Positions 43,447-55,842 are shown, numbered from the stretch's first letter. The stretch: DNA of 64,000 nt from Acidimicrobiales bacterium (GCA_041394185.1 JAWKIQ010000002.1:868001-932000), one strand, 5' to 3'. A program made the numbers and translations. The notes: generated from the letters alone by a model not told the origin.

Positions 43447-44586
43447 TCAGTCTGCAGGTACCAGGACCACCCGACGACGAGGCTCGTCGCCTTCGCTGGT
43501 GGATGAGACACCCTCGACGTCGATGATTGCATCGTGCACGATCTTGCGATCGGCGGAGCCCATGGGCTCGAGGACACGCGACTTGCCATCGCCCGCGACC
43601 GCAGCTGCCTGCTCGCGAGCGAATTGTCCGAGGGCTTCGCGCCTGAACTCGCGGTAGCCCGCGACGTCGACACGAACTCGCCCGCGACGGCCGTCGCCCA
43701 CGTGGCGCTGCAGGGCCGTCTTGGCAACCTCAGCCAGAGCCGAAAGGGTGCGTCCCCCGGGACCGATGAGCAGGCCCAGATCGTCGCCCTCGATCGACAC
43801 ATCGATCCAGTCTTCGTCGACTGCGGTTATCGATGCCTTGCCGGTGAGGCCGAAAGACTCGACGACGCCGTCGAGAAACTCCACAACCAGACCGCCCTGT
43901 TCCTCGAGGCTGAGTTCTTCGCTCATGTCTTGATCCTTGTTCTTGGTGTTGTCGGTGTTGCCGCCCGGACGGCTGTCCGCGAGGCGACGGATACGTTTCG
44001 GCGATGACGCCGCAGGCGAGTCGCCTGGCGCTTCGGTAACCGGGGCCGAAGCATTGCCACTGCTCGGTGACTTGCGACCAACGTCCTCTGACGAAGACGG
44101 GCGCGAAGACGCTCCTCTGCGCCTGCGACGGCGTGTGCCCTGGCCGGCGTCGGCGGTTTGCGAGGCCGGAGCAGCAGCCGTCGGTTTGCCAGTGACCGGC
44201 TTGCCCCCAGTGGTCGATTTGGCAGTGCTCGATTTGGCAGTGGCCGGTTCGGCAGCGGGCTTGGACCCACCAGTGCGCGCAGGCGCGCCTGCGTCCCCGG
44301 CCGGTGTCTTGCCACCACCGCGCTTTGCCTGGCGAGAATCCTTCTGCCCACGACGCCCCGAGCGGCGCCGATCGTTGTCCCGCCTCGCCTCGCCGACCTT
44401 TGACGGTGGCTTGGTCGGTTTCACACGGGCACGAATACGGGCGTCGGTGCGCCTCAGCCCAAACAGGCTCGACGACGCCTCCTGAACAATCTCTAGTTCC
44501 AATTCAGAAGCTGTAACTCCGAGGCGATCCAGGGCGATCTCCCTGGCTTCATCTACCGAGGCGGCTGCAATCTCGACCCACTCCAT
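43447..44586 (-). CDS. jag: Jag/KhpB-type RNA-binding protein with a long basic linker
   Basis: The 379-residue protein has a Jag_N domain (1 to about 55, WVEIAAASVDEAREIALDRL), a 165-residue Lys/Arg/Ala/Pro/Ser linker, then KH (LLIGPGGRTLSALAEV) and R3H (REFRREALGQFAREQAAAV, RKIVHDAIIDV) domains. Mycobacterial Jag is about half as long and begins like residue 221 here (MSEELSLEEQ). That Met has its own AAGGA seven bases upstream, so a 159-residue short form is possible. KhpB/Jag binds RNA and affects cell-wall growth. It follows yidC as usual. Confidence 0.9.
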   Translation of the reverse strand: MEWVEIAAASVDEAREIALDRLGVTASELELEIVQEASSSLFGLRRTDARIRARVKPTKPPSKVGEARRDNDRRRSGRRGQKDSRQAKRGGGKTPAGDAGAPARTGGSKPAAEPATAKSSTAKSTTGGKPVTGKPTAAAPASQTADAGQGTRRRRRRGASSRPSSSEDVGRKSPSSGNASAPVTEAPGDSPAASSPKRIRRLADSRPGGNTDNTKNKDQDMSEELSLEEQGGLVVEFLDGVVESFGLTGKASITAVDEDWIDVSIEGDDLGLLIGPGGRTLSALAEVAKTALQRHVGDGRRGRVRVDVAGYREFRREALGQFAREQAAAVAGDGKSRVLEPMGSADRKIVHDAIIDVEGVSSTSEGDEPRRRVVLVPAD

Positions 44587-44591
44587 AGGAA

Positions 44592-45653
44592 TCAGCGCTT
44601 CCGCTTCTTCTTCGAGGGGCGATTCATGCCGTCGGCTCCGCCTGTGCGAGACGTCGGTCGCGGCCTGCTGCCGCCACTGGTTTGGGGACGCTGGCGCTGG
44701 CCACGCTTCGAAGAACCATCCGAGTCGCTCGGAGCCGCAGGCCTGCGCGTGCGAGGTCGAGGCTGGGGGCGCGGCCGCGACGGCTCACGTCCGGCGCGCT
44801 TGTCGGCAGGCCGAGGAGCACGTTTGGGGGCTTCTGCCGCGCTGTCTTCGCGGCGGGGCTTGTCCTTCTTGGTCGAGGTCTCTTCGACCTCGACGACGGC
44901 CGACGAAACGTCGAGCGGCGGCATCTTCTTGTGAATGTAGGCCTGCTGCCCAACCCGGTACAGGTTCGAGACAATGAAGTACACCACCAGGCCTGCGGGC
45001 ATGAAAAACGAGAACACCGGAAGCATCCACGGCATGATCTTCATCAACATCTGCTGCTGGGCCGGGATCTCGCCGGTGCGGCGCGCGGCCATCTGGCGCT
45101 GCTGATACCAAGAGGTGACGGCCGTGATGGCGACCAGCACCAGGAAAGGAATCGACTTTGTGATGCTTTCCTGCACCACGTCGTTGGCGTGGCGGGCCAG
45201 GTCGATACCGAACGACAACATCTCGTCGGTGCGGTGCAGATCCTTGTAGAGCTCGGTGCCCTGATCCAGATAGTCGGGATCGAACAGCCCGTCGTCGCCG
45301 ATAGTCGTCAAACCACGCAGCACACGGAACAAGATGAAGAAGATCGGAATCTGCACCAGCATCGGCAGGCAGCCACCCAGCGGGTTGACCCCCTCGGCCT
45401 GGTACAGCGCCATCATCTCGGTGTTGAGGGTCTGGCGATCGTCCTTGTGTTTGGCCTGCAATCGCTTGATCTCGGGCTGCAAGCGCTGCATCGCCATCAT
45501 CGAGCGGGTGCTCTTCAAGGTCAGCGGCGTGAACGCCACCATGATGATCAAGGTGAACACCGCAATCGCCAGCGCGTAGTTGTGCGTGAACGAGTAGCAG
45601 GCAGCCAGCAGCGTGGCTATTCCCTTGAAGATGGGGTCGAAGATCACTCCCAT
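44592..45653 (-). CDS. yidC: Membrane insertase YidC
   Basis: The 353-residue protein has the Oxa1/YidC core (VAFTPLTLKSTRSMMAMQ, NPLGGCLPMLVQIPIFFILF, and the later helices ending VYFIVSNLYRVGQQ). A long charged C-terminal tail with Lys/Arg and Pro/Ser-rich parts ends it and probably contacts the ribosome. It inserts membrane proteins with or without Sec. It is four bases after yidD. Confidence 0.94.
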   Translation of the reverse strand: MGVIFDPIFKGIATLLAACYSFTHNYALAIAVFTLIIMVAFTPLTLKSTRSMMAMQRLQPEIKRLQAKHKDDRQTLNTEMMALYQAEGVNPLGGCLPMLVQIPIFFILFRVLRGLTTIGDDGLFDPDYLDQGTELYKDLHRTDEMLSFGIDLARHANDVVQESITKSIPFLVLVAITAVTSWYQQRQMAARRTGEIPAQQQMLMKIMPWMLPVFSFFMPAGLVVYFIVSNLYRVGQQAYIHKKMPPLDVSSAVVEVEETSTKKDKPRREDSAAEAPKRAPRPADKRAGREPSRPRPQPRPRTRRPAAPSDSDGSSKRGQRQRPQTSGGSRPRPTSRTGGADGMNRPSKKKRKR

Positions 45654-45657
45654 CGGC

Positions 45658-45945
45658 TCACACGGCCTTTCCCTCGGCGCCTACGCCGAGTTTCTGTTGG
45701 GCTTCGGGGGGTTCGACAGAACCCCTCCTCGGGGGAACCGGATCCCAACCGGTCGGACCCCACGGGTGACACTTTCCGACGCGACGCAGCGCCAACCACG
45801 TACCCCGAAAGGCACCGTGCACCTCGATCGCCTCGACAGCAAAACTCGAGCAGGTCGGGTCGAAGCGACAAACCGGAGGACGCAGACGCGGCAGCTTCTG
45901 ATACGCACGCACCATCCACACCAGTCCGCGTCCGACGGGGCTCAC
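45658..45945 (-). CDS. yidD: Membrane protein insertion efficiency factor YidD
   Basis: The 95-residue protein begins at GTG 45945. It has the compact YidD signature: [31 protein letters not shown] and [14 protein letters not shown], with the three conserved cysteines. It helps YidC-dependent insertion. It is placed between rnpA and yidC. Confidence 0.93.
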   Translation of the reverse strand: MSPVGRGLVWMVRAYQKLPRLRPPVCRFDPTCSSFAVEAIEVHGAFRGTWLALRRVGKCHPWGPTGWDPVPPRRGSVEPPEAQQKLGVGAEGKAV

Positions 45946-45951
45946 CGCGAT

Positions 45952-46293
45952 TCATCCACGACGAGCAGGCGTTGACAACGCGCCGAACGTCTGATCGACG
46001 TCTTCGAGCAACTCGGGGAAATCGGGCTCCTGAGACCCCGAAGAACGCCATCCGATGAGGTAGATACCAGGCGCAATAGCGGCAGAGCGCGCCGAAAGCG
46101 CCGCCCGCAGACGGCGTCTGATTCGGTTGCGGGTGACGGCGTTTCCATTGCGACGACCGATGGCAAATGCGACACGCGGGGCGCGAAGCGACTCGTCGAC
46201 GACGCCACGGACCCAGATGTAGCGGCCACTTCGGCGACGTCCCTCGGCATCGACACGACGAAAGTCGCTTCGATGCCGACACCGCTCGATCAA
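45952..46293 (-). CDS. rnpA: Ribonuclease P protein component
   Basis: The 113-residue protein carries the RNR motif ([17 protein letters not shown]) and [15 protein letters not shown]. The best start is a TTG at 46293 that overlaps the rpmH stop (TTGA); no ATG or GTG is close in frame without running deep into rpmH. It binds the RNase P RNA for 5' tRNA processing. The stop is six bases before yidD. Confidence 0.9.
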   Translation of the reverse strand: MIERCRHRSDFRRVDAEGRRRSGRYIWVRGVVDESLRAPRVAFAIGRRNGNAVTRNRIRRRLRAALSARSAAIAPGIYLIGWRSSGSQEPDFPELLEDVDQTFGALSTPARRG

Positions 46294-46424
46294 GCGCTCA
46301 GACGCTTGCGTCCCTTGCGGCGGCGGGCCTGGATGACGGCGCGACCGGCGCGATCCGACATCCGGTGACGAAAGCCGTGCCGGCGAGCACGCCGACGATT
46401 GTTGGGCTGGAACGTACGCTTCAC
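46290..46424 (-). CDS. rpmH: Ribosomal protein bL34
   Basis: The 44-residue protein (GTG 46424, GGAGG six bases upstream) reads [18 protein letters not shown]..., the bL34 pattern, with a mostly basic end KGRKRLSA. It is the first gene of the leftward rnpA-yidC operon, divergent from dnaA. Confidence 0.96.
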   Translation of the reverse strand: MKRTFQPNNRRRARRHGFRHRMSDRAGRAVIQARRRKGRKRLSA

Positions 46425-46841
46425 GGAGAACCTCCAGGGCAGCCAAGGGGTGTTGGGCCGCCCGACGTGGGCACGGTCGGCGGAAAGGGCGCGACCGCGT
46501 TGTCGGCTCTCGACCGACGGCGCATCAGGGTAGAGCCCCAAACACGATTCGGCAATGCCAGGGTCACAACGCTTTGAATCCACAGACCCGCCCGGTTTCG
46601 AGCGGCTCGGCCAAGCCCTTGCGTTCAACCCACGCGCTGGTGATAGGTTGCCCGGTCTGGACAAGTCCGAATCGCCGCTCTGACGCCGCCAAAGCACACC
46701 ACGGTGGGTCACCACCTCCGAATCGGACCGCCGAGTTCACGACGTCATCGAGCACCGGACCCACAAATTGGCCATACTCTTCCCACAGAGTTATCCACAA
46801 CTGTGGAAACCGGGCCGTCGGAGGGTCGAGGGAACAACCGA
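46425..46841. promoter_or_regulatory. rpmH-dnaA divergent intergenic region with DnaA boxes
   Basis: This is the only gene-free stretch over 300 bases. Next to dnaA it holds TTATCCACA (46791-46799, perfect), GTTTCCACA on the minus strand (46802-46810) and TTCCCACAG (46780-46788). GAATCCACA lies at 46576-46584. The pair nearest dnaA could autoregulate it. Nothing coding was seen. Confidence 0.7.
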
Positions 46842-48251
46842 ATGAACACGCCCTCCCCCATCGATGACGAGCTCTGGTTCCGTGTGTCGGCCGCCCTTCG
46901 TTCACAGGTCTCCGAGGCGGTATGGCACTCGACCTTCGCCGAGGTCAAACCGCTGGGCTCCGAAGCCGGCGAGCTCTTGCTGGCAGTCACCAGCTCTTTG
47001 ACCCGAGAGCGCATCGAGGATCGCTATCGCTCGATGGTCGAGGCCGCCGTTCGAGACGCAGGCAGCACCTCATCGGTTCGAATCGTCGTCGACGAACCCG
47101 ACGCGAAGATTCCGTTCGCTCACGACATGGTCGATACCGAGACGCTGCTGGAAGAACAGGTTCATCGCGACCACAAGAACGCCATACGTCGTCCCACACC
47201 CGAACCCCAGCCTGCACCCGGTCACGGAGACAGCCTCAGCGAGCGCTACACCTTCGAGACCTTCGTAACCGGAACCTCCAATCGTTTCGCCCACGCCGCC
47301 GCGCTCGCGGTCGCCGAGACACCGGGCCGCAGCTACAACCCTCTGTTCATCCATGGCGGAGCCGGGCTGGGCAAAACCCACCTTCTTCAGGCGATCGTTC
47401 ACTACATCCGACGCAACTATCCCGGCCACCGCGTCAGGTACGTCTCGACCGAGTCGTTCATGAACGAGTTCATCGAGGCCATCCGCACGACGGGCCAAGC
47501 CGCCTTCAAGCGTCGCTACCGAGACGTCGACGTGCTGCTCGTCGACGACATCCAGTTCATGGAGGGTAAGGAAGGGTTGCAGGAAGAGTTCTTCCACACC
47601 TTCAACAGCCTGCACGGCGCAGGTCGCCAAGTCGTGCTCTCGTCCGACCGGCCTCCCCGGTCTATCGCCACGCTGGAAGACCGTCTTCGCAGCCGCTTCG
47701 AGTGGGGCCTCATCACCGATATTCAGCCCCCCGACCTAGAGACCCGCCTGGCCATCCTTCGCAAGAAGACCGAGGCCGAAGGCAGTCGGGTGCCCGACGA
47801 CGTTCTCGAGTTCATCGCCACCAACATCAAGAACAACATCCGCGAGCTCGAGGGGGCGCTGATCCGCGTCGCCGCGTTCGCATCGTTGACCCACGAACCA
47901 CTCGACATCGAGCTGGCGACCAAGGTTCTGGCCGACATCGTCACCGACGGCGAGTCACGTCCCATCACCATCGATCGCATCATCGACGCGACCGTCATCA
48001 TGTTCGGGTTCAACCGCGAAGAATTGTTGGGCAAGCGACGCCATCGGGCGCTGGTGACCGCCCGCCAGATCTGTATGTACGTCTGTCGAGAGCTCACCGA
48101 CCTCAGCTATCCGTCGATAGCTCGTGAGTTCGGCAACCGTGACCACACCACCGTGATCCACGCCGTCGACAAGATCTCCAAACAGATGGCCGAGCGTCGC
48201 CAGATCTACGACCAGGTCACCGCACTCATCCAGGACATCAAGGCGGCATGA
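46842..48251 (+). CDS. dnaA: Chromosomal replication initiator DnaA
   Basis: The 469-residue protein (ATG 46842, GAGGGAA upstream) has domain I (DDELWFRVSAALRSQVSEAVW), a short domain II, the AAA+ domain with GGAGLGKTHLLQAI and VDVLLVDDIQFMEGKE, and the domain IV HTH signature (FGNRDHTTVIHAVDKI). It binds the boxes in the adjoining oriC and melts the origin. The order dnaA-dnaN-recF is standard. Confidence 0.97.
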   Translation: MNTPSPIDDELWFRVSAALRSQVSEAVWHSTFAEVKPLGSEAGELLLAVTSSLTRERIEDRYRSMVEAAVRDAGSTSSVRIVVDEPDAKIPFAHDMVDTETLLEEQVHRDHKNAIRRPTPEPQPAPGHGDSLSERYTFETFVTGTSNRFAHAAALAVAETPGRSYNPLFIHGGAGLGKTHLLQAIVHYIRRNYPGHRVRYVSTESFMNEFIEAIRTTGQAAFKRRYRDVDVLLVDDIQFMEGKEGLQEEFFHTFNSLHGAGRQVVLSSDRPPRSIATLEDRLRSRFEWGLITDIQPPDLETRLAILRKKTEAEGSRVPDDVLEFIATNIKNNIRELEGALIRVAAFASLTHEPLDIELATKVLADIVTDGESRPITIDRIIDATVIMFGFNREELLGKRRHRALVTARQICMYVCRELTDLSYPSIAREFGNRDHTTVIHAVDKISKQMAERRQIYDQVTALIQDIKAA

Positions 48252-48524
48252 CCGCTACGACCACGAACCGTGCCGCGGTTTTTACACAGCGCGCGAACAA
48301 CCTGTGGAAAACACCCAGCACTCCTTCCGGATTGTCCTGTGGACACAAGCCATCAATCCACAGGCAAACCACGAGGGGCGTGTCAAACGTCCCACGGGTG
48401 TGGAAGGCTGGGGAAACAGGTCGGACAGCGAAACAGCCTCCGACCTGGGAAGACGACTGCTTGTCCACAATCCACACGCCTACTACCCCTACTGCCTGAT
48501 TCAATCTCCAAACGAGGACTTGTT
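48252..48524. other. oriC candidate: DnaA-box-rich dnaA-dnaN region
   Basis: Six DnaA-box-like 9-mers lie in 273 bases. They are TTTTCCACA (minus, 48303-48311), GTGTCCACA (minus, 48338-48346), CAATCCACA (48354-48362), CCTTCCACA (minus, 48399-48407), TTGTCCACA (48461-48469, perfect) and CAATCCACA (48468-48476, overlapping by two). The final 40 bases are the most AT-rich and precede dnaN. This is where actinobacterial origins map. Confidence 0.85.
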
Positions 48525-49634
48525 GTGAAATTCCGATGCGAACGAGACCTGCTGGTCGACGCCCTGTCGACCGCTGGACGTGCGGTCACCGGTCGCGGTG
48601 GCGCGCTACCCGTTCTTTCCGGTGTTCGGATCAACGCATCCGACGACCGCATCGAGGTGACGGGTAGCGACCTCGATCTGACCATCCGCTCATCGGTAAC
48701 GGTCAATGTCTCAGAAGCGGGCACGGCCGTGCTTCCGTCTCGGCTGCTCAACGACATCGTTCGATCGCTCGATCACGGAGCTGTCGACGTCGAGATCGAG
48801 GGAGACGAGGCACGCATCTCGTCCGGTCGCAGCCAGTTCTCGGTCCGAACCCTTCCCGTGGACGACTTTCCTCATCTCGACGAGCCATCCGGTAATCAGG
48901 TCAGCGTTGCGGCCGATCAGCTTGCGTCGGGTCTCAAGCAGGTGGTTCTGGCAGCCAGTTCCGATGACGCCAGGCCCATCCTGACCGGTGTGTTGATGAC
49001 AGCCGAGGAGGGAGGCCTGCGCCTGGTCGCCACCGACTCGTACCGTCTGGCGGTTCGTGACCTGCCCGACGCGACGGTGTTGGGTGAGGGTCAAAAGGTG
49101 TTGGTGCCGTCGCGCGCTCTCGGCGAACTCGTGCGCGTTCTCGGCCACGCCAAGGAGGTCAACGTGCGACTCGGAGAACGCGACGTGACCTTCTACGTTG
49201 AACCCGAAGATGGCGTCAGCATCGAGCTGACCACCCGTCTGATCGAGGGAGAGTTCCCCAACTACAGGCAGTTGATTCCAGCCTCGTACCCAAACGAGCT
49301 GCGCGTCGGCCGCGAACAACTGCTCGATGCCGTCAGGCGGGTGAAGCTGATGGCTCGCGAGGCCACTCCCCTGCGACTCACCCAGCGAGACGGTTCTCTC
49401 GAGCTCATGGCTGTCACCCAAGACGTCGGCCAGGCCCACGAAGAGGTCGATGCCACCTACAACGGCACAGAGCTGACCGTTGCATTCAACCCCGATTTCC
49501 TCATCGCGGGTGTAGAGGCGGCCACCGGAGACGAGGTCGTGTTGCAGACTCTCGACGCCTTGAAGCCTGCTGTGCTGCGTTCCACCGAGGGAGCCGACTA
49601 CCTGTACCTGCTGATGCCTGTGCGGGTGTCCTGA
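48525..49634 (+). CDS. dnaN: DNA polymerase III beta sliding clamp
   Basis: The 369-residue protein begins at GTG 48525 (KFRCERDLLVDAL, with GAGGA eight bases upstream). It has the three repeated clamp domains; recognisable segments are LPVLSGVRI, TDSYRLAVRDL and YLLMPVRV at the end. The ring holds polymerase on DNA. It is the first gene after oriC. Confidence 0.96.
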   Translation: MKFRCERDLLVDALSTAGRAVTGRGGALPVLSGVRINASDDRIEVTGSDLDLTIRSSVTVNVSEAGTAVLPSRLLNDIVRSLDHGAVDVEIEGDEARISSGRSQFSVRTLPVDDFPHLDEPSGNQVSVAADQLASGLKQVVLAASSDDARPILTGVLMTAEEGGLRLVATDSYRLAVRDLPDATVLGEGQKVLVPSRALGELVRVLGHAKEVNVRLGERDVTFYVEPEDGVSIELTTRLIEGEFPNYRQLIPASYPNELRVGREQLLDAVRRVKLMAREATPLRLTQRDGSLELMAVTQDVGQAHEEVDATYNGTELTVAFNPDFLIAGVEAATGDEVVLQTLDALKPAVLRSTEGADYLYLLMPVRVS

Positions 49635-49645
49635 ATCGGCCTGAC

Positions 49646-50770
49646 ATGCATGAGGAAGAGCGCGCCGACGAGGTCGTGCTGCGCGAGATCAGTCTCGACA
49701 ACTTCCGCAATCACCGCTCGACCAGGGTCACGTTCTCTCCAGGACTCACCGTCATCACAGGCGACAACGGTCAGGGAAAGACCAATCTGCTGGAAGCCAT
49801 CGGCTGGATGGCCACACAGTCGAGCTTTCGTGGTGCCAGCACCGACACCCTCGTGGCGGTCGGAGCCGAGTCTGCCGTCATACGAATGACCGTCGAGGTC
49901 GGTCGGCGCGAACGGTTGATCGAAGCTGAGCTGAGCCGCCGCGGACGCAATCGGATACAGGTCAACAAGCAGCCCTTGCGCAGGGCCCGCGACATGTTCG
50001 GCACCATGAGGGTTGTTGTCTTCTCGCCCGACGACCTGGAAATCGTCAAAGCGGGTCCGTCCGAGCGGCGACGATTCCTCGACGAGTGTTTGGCGTCGAC
50101 CCACCTGCGCGCGATGTCTGACCGCGCCGACCTCGACCGCATTCTCAAACAACGAAACACCGTGTTGAAGCAGGCCGGTCCCAGAGGAGGGTCAGACGTC
50201 GATGCCACCCTCGATGTCTGGGACACGAAGCTCGCCGAAACGGGAGAACGTGTCGCAACAGCCCGCGAACGCCTGGTCGAGATGCTGAACCCGTTGGTCG
50301 ATGAGGTCTATCGAACGCTGGGGGGCTCGGGGTCGCGCGTCGAGATGTGTTATCAGCGGTCGTGGAGTGACGACCTGGCCGCAGCTCTGGCAGCTGCGCG
50401 AACCGACGACCTCAAGCGCAAGGTCACCACGGTCGGCCCTCACCGAGACGAACTCGAGATCTGGCTCGACGGGTTGTTGTCGCGGACCCACTCGTCGCAA
50501 GGCGAGCAACGAACCATCGCATTGGCCCTGCGGTTGGCATCACAACGGGTGATCGCGACCGCCGTCGGAACCGAGCCGATCGTGTTGCTCGACGATGTCT
50601 TCTCCGAGCTCGACGACCGGCGGACGAAGGCACTGATGAACCAACTGCCGGCTACGCAGACGATCCTGACCACGGCCACGGGAAGTGTTCCGTCGGGTGT
50701 GGCGGCCGCCCGGTCTTATTCGATCTCCGATGGGGTGGTGACCCTGCTCGCACCGGACCCGTCCACATGA
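49646..50770 (+). CDS. recF: DNA replication/repair protein RecF
   Basis: The 374-residue SMC-like ATPase has Walker A GDNGQGKTNLLEAI, the signature loop (SSQGEQRTIALALRLA) and Walker B IVLLDDVFSELD. It loads RecA at gaps. It starts 11 bases after dnaN and overlaps the DUF721 gene by four bases (ATGA). Confidence 0.96.
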   Translation: MHEEERADEVVLREISLDNFRNHRSTRVTFSPGLTVITGDNGQGKTNLLEAIGWMATQSSFRGASTDTLVAVGAESAVIRMTVEVGRRERLIEAELSRRGRNRIQVNKQPLRRARDMFGTMRVVVFSPDDLEIVKAGPSERRRFLDECLASTHLRAMSDRADLDRILKQRNTVLKQAGPRGGSDVDATLDVWDTKLAETGERVATARERLVEMLNPLVDEVYRTLGGSGSRVEMCYQRSWSDDLAAALAAARTDDLKRKVTTVGPHRDELEIWLDGLLSRTHSSQGEQRTIALALRLASQRVIATAVGTEPIVLLDDVFSELDDRRTKALMNQLPATQTILTTATGSVPSGVAAARSYSISDGVVTLLAPDPST

Positions 50771-51069
50771 GCGAGCCGCGGCCGCTGGGCTCTGCCCTAG
50801 ACCGTCTGCTCGGTGGCCTCGGGCCCACCACCTCGAGTTTGGTAGACCTTCACGACCGCTGGCAGGAAATCGTCGGGGAGGCGGTTGCCAAACACTCCCA
50901 CCCCGTCAGGTTCGTGGACGGACATCTGGTCGTCGAAGTCGACGATCCGCGTTGGGCCACCCAGATGAGATTCCTCGAATCGACTATCGTCTCCTCGGCC
51001 TCACAGACGCTCGGGGTTGGCATCCAAAAAGTCGAAGTGCGGGTGTCGAAACGCCAGTCGGGGCGCTGA
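50767..51069 (+). CDS. DUF721 / DciA-like protein
   Basis: The 100-residue protein shows the DUF721 pattern: LHDRWQEIVGEAVAKHSHPV, VVEVDDPRWATQMRFLE. DciA proteins help load DnaB in bacteria without DnaC. The actinobacterial gene always sits between recF and gyrB, as here (Rv0004 in M. tuberculosis). Confidence 0.9.
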   Translation: MSEPRPLGSALDRLLGGLGPTTSSLVDLHDRWQEIVGEAVAKHSHPVRFVDGHLVVEVDDPRWATQMRFLESTIVSSASQTLGVGIQKVEVRVSKRQSGR

Positions 51070-51119
51070 AAGCCCCTCTGAGTGCATACAACGTCGACCA
51101 ATACCCCCCTCCACACTGA

Positions 51120-51125
51120 TACAAT
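51120..51125 (+). promoter_or_regulatory. Possible -10 of the gyrB promoter
   Basis: TACAAT is near-consensus and stands out in the 199-base, otherwise unremarkable recF/DUF721-gyrB gap. A -35 was not assigned. Confidence 0.35.
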
Positions 51126-51178
51126 CAAACGGTCTTACAGGCTCTGAGCCTGGCGGCACCGAACCAGCGCAGAGCTGA

Positions 51179-53194
<2,016 letters not shown>

Positions 53195-53217
53195 GCAGAA
53201 CCGGAAACGATCCGAAC

Positions 53218-55788
53218 GTGAGCGAAGAAAACAACCCGCCCGAAGACACGGTCGAGGAGACCGAAGAAGAGATCCGCATCTCGGTGAGCGACATCGAGAT
53301 CCAGCAGGAGATGGAGCAATCCTTCCTCTCCTATGCGATGTCGGTGATCACATCACGCGCGCTTCCCGATGCGCGCGATGGCCTCAAGCCGGTGCACCGC
53401 AGGATCCTGTGGTCGATGTACGACTCGGGGCTGCGGCCCGAGCGGCCTCACAAGAAGAGCGCCACCGTGGTGGGCGACGTGATCGCCAACTATCACCCTC
53501 ACGGCGATGGTGCCATCTACGACGCCCTGGTTCGAATGGCCCAGTCGTTCAGCCTGGGTCATCCGCTGATCAACGGCCAGGGCAACTTCGGCAGCCCCAG
53601 CGATCCACCTGCCGCATACCGCTACACCGAGTGCAAGCTCGAACAACTGGCCATGCACATGGTCGCCGACATCGACGAGGACACCGTCGACTTTGCGCCC
53701 AACTTCAACTCCGAACGCGACGAGCCCGAAGTTCTTCCGTCGCGTTTTCCGAACCTGCTGGTCAACGGCAGTCAGGGAATCGCGGTGGGCATGGCCACCA
53801 ACATTCCCACCCACAACCTCGGCGAGGTCATCGACGCCACCACACACCTCATCGACAACCCCGATGCCACCGTTGCCGATCTGATGGAGTTCGTCCACGG
53901 GCCCGACTTCCCCACCGGCGGTCTGATCATGGGCCGCTCGGGCATCTACCACGCCTACACGACCGGCCGGGGTTCGGTTCGGATTCGCGCCAGGGCCGAA
54001 ATTGTCGAGGTGCGCAACTCGTCGCAGATCGTTGTGACCGAGATTCCCTACCAGCAGTCGGTCGAGAACATCGAGACCAAGATCGCCGAGGCGGTCGACC
54101 GCAAGATCATCGACGGCATTCGGGCGCTTCGAAACGAATCAGCCAAGGGCAAGACACGTTTCGTGATCGAGCTGAAGCGCGATGCCCCGGCCCTGGTGGT
54201 TCTCAACAACCTCTACAAGCACACGCCACTGCAGAGCAGCTTCGCCGTCAACATGGTGGCCCTCGTCGATGGTGTCCCCCGAACCCTGAACCTGCGATCG
54301 GCGTTGGTCGCTTATGTGAACCACCAGATCGAGGTGGTTACACGCCGCACCGAGTACCGGCTCAGGCAGGCCAGGGATCGTGCCCACATTGTCGAAGGCC
54401 TCTTGAAGGCGCTCGACCTGATCGACGAGATCATCGCCACAATCCGCGCCAGCGACGATCGTTCGTCAGCCCTAGCGGCGCTGCAGGTGGAGCCCTTCGA
54501 GTTCAGCGAACGTCAGGCCAACCACATCCTCGACATGCAGTTGGGGCGTCTGACCAGGCTCGGTCGGTCGCAGCTCGAGGAAGAGCTCGAGAAGCTCACC
54601 ACCAAGATCGCCGAACTGGAGGCGATCTTGGGTGACGACCAGCTGCTGCGGACCGTCATCAAGGACGAACTCCAGGCGGTCAAGCAGGCTCACGCCATCG
54701 CTCGCCGTTCGGAGATCACGTTCGACCCGGGCGACATGGAGGACGAGGATCTCATCGACGACGAGCCTTTGGTCGTGACGATGTCAGACCGCGGCTACAT
54801 CAAAACGGTCTCGATCGATGCCTTCCGCACCCAGGCCCGGGGGGGACGTGGTGTCCAAAGCGCAAGGCTGAAGGACGAAGATGTCTTGACCCACGTGGTC
54901 GCCACCACCGCCCACGCCTACTTGTTGTTCTTCTCGAACAAGGGCAAGGTCTATCGCCTCAAGGCCCATCAGATCCCGATGATGGACCGCACCGCTCGTG
55001 GCACTGCTGTGGTGAACCTGCTGCAACTGGACCCCGACGAGCGTGTTCAAGCCATCATCGACACCCGCGATTACGAAACCCACAAGCACCTGTTGTTTGC
55101 CACCCGGGACGGTGTCGTCAAGAAGACACTCCTCACCGAGTACGACAAGTCGCGTGCCGATGGCCTGATAGCGGTGAATCTGCGCGACGGAGACGAGTTG
55201 GTCAGCGTGGTGCGCACCACAGGCGACGATGATGTCTTCATGGTCGCGAGCACGGGCCAGACCATCCGCTTCGACGAGAACGAGGTCAGGGCCATGGGTC
55301 GGGCCGCCGCAGGTGTTCGAGGAATGCGATTGCGTGGCGACGACTACGTCGTGGCCTGCGACGTCGCTCGCCCCGATACATCGTTGTTGATCATCAGCGA
55401 CGACGGCTTGGGCAAGCGGACACCTCTCGATCGCTACCCCCGCAAGGGACGCGGCACCATGGGCGTCATCGGTATCCGCCTTCGCAATGACGGCGCGCGC
55501 GTGGTTGGTGCGCACATGGTGGCCGAGGACGACGAGGTGGTTCTCGTCGCATCCGGCGGCACATTGATCAAGACCCGCGTCGGCGACATCTCGGTTCAAG
55601 GTCGAGACGCCTCTGGTGTCAGGGTCATGAACGTGCCAGCTGGTGAAGTGGTCGCAGCGGTGGCCCCAACCCCGGCTCCCGAACCAGATGTCGACGAACC
55701 GCCTGCAGAGCAGCCCATCGCCGAGGGTGCCGATCAGCCCGGCGTCGGGGGTGCCGATCAGCCCGGCGCTGAAAGCGCCGATCAGTAG
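53218..55788 (+). CDS. gyrA: DNA gyrase subunit A
   Basis: The 856-residue protein starts at GTG 53218. The catalytic tyrosine is Tyr136 (AAYRYTE). The quinolone-determining segment reads [10 protein letters not shown], with Gly98 where E. coli has Ser83 and M. tuberculosis Ala90. The C-terminal propeller with the GyrA box region ([14 protein letters not shown]) is complete. The last 40 residues are a low-complexity Glu/Pro/Ala tail with ADQPG repeats. It is 23 bases after gyrB. Confidence 0.96.
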   Translation: MSEENNPPEDTVEETEEEIRISVSDIEIQQEMEQSFLSYAMSVITSRALPDARDGLKPVHRRILWSMYDSGLRPERPHKKSATVVGDVIANYHPHGDGAIYDALVRMAQSFSLGHPLINGQGNFGSPSDPPAAYRYTECKLEQLAMHMVADIDEDTVDFAPNFNSERDEPEVLPSRFPNLLVNGSQGIAVGMATNIPTHNLGEVIDATTHLIDNPDATVADLMEFVHGPDFPTGGLIMGRSGIYHAYTTGRGSVRIRARAEIVEVRNSSQIVVTEIPYQQSVENIETKIAEAVDRKIIDGIRALRNESAKGKTRFVIELKRDAPALVVLNNLYKHTPLQSSFAVNMVALVDGVPRTLNLRSALVAYVNHQIEVVTRRTEYRLRQARDRAHIVEGLLKALDLIDEIIATIRASDDRSSALAALQVEPFEFSERQANHILDMQLGRLTRLGRSQLEEELEKLTTKIAELEAILGDDQLLRTVIKDELQAVKQAHAIARRSEITFDPGDMEDEDLIDDEPLVVTMSDRGYIKTVSIDAFRTQARGGRGVQSARLKDEDVLTHVVATTAHAYLLFFSNKGKVYRLKAHQIPMMDRTARGTAVVNLLQLDPDERVQAIIDTRDYETHKHLLFATRDGVVKKTLLTEYDKSRADGLIAVNLRDGDELVSVVRTTGDDDVFMVASTGQTIRFDENEVRAMGRAAAGVRGMRLRGDDYVVACDVARPDTSLLIISDDGLGKRTPLDRYPRKGRGTMGVIGIRLRNDGARVVGAHMVAEDDEVVLVASGGTLIKTRVGDISVQGRDASGVRVMNVPAGEVVAAVAPTPAPEPDVDEPPAEQPIAEGADQPGVGGADQPGAESADQ

Positions 55789-55801
55789 AGCTCAGCCACT
55801 T

Positions 55802-55837
55802 CCCCCGTAACAGAAAGTCACAACTCCTGTTAGGGGG
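55802..55837 (+). promoter_or_regulatory. Hairpin that contains the ribosome binding site of the VanY-like gene
   Basis: CCCCC (55802-55806), bulged G, TAACAG (55808-55813) pair with CTGTTA (55827-55832) and GGGGG (55833-55837). The GGGGGAG ribosome binding site of the ATG at 55843 lies in the 3' arm. It could be the gyrA terminator, a translation switch, or both. Confidence 0.5.
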
Positions 55838-55842
55838 AGCTC

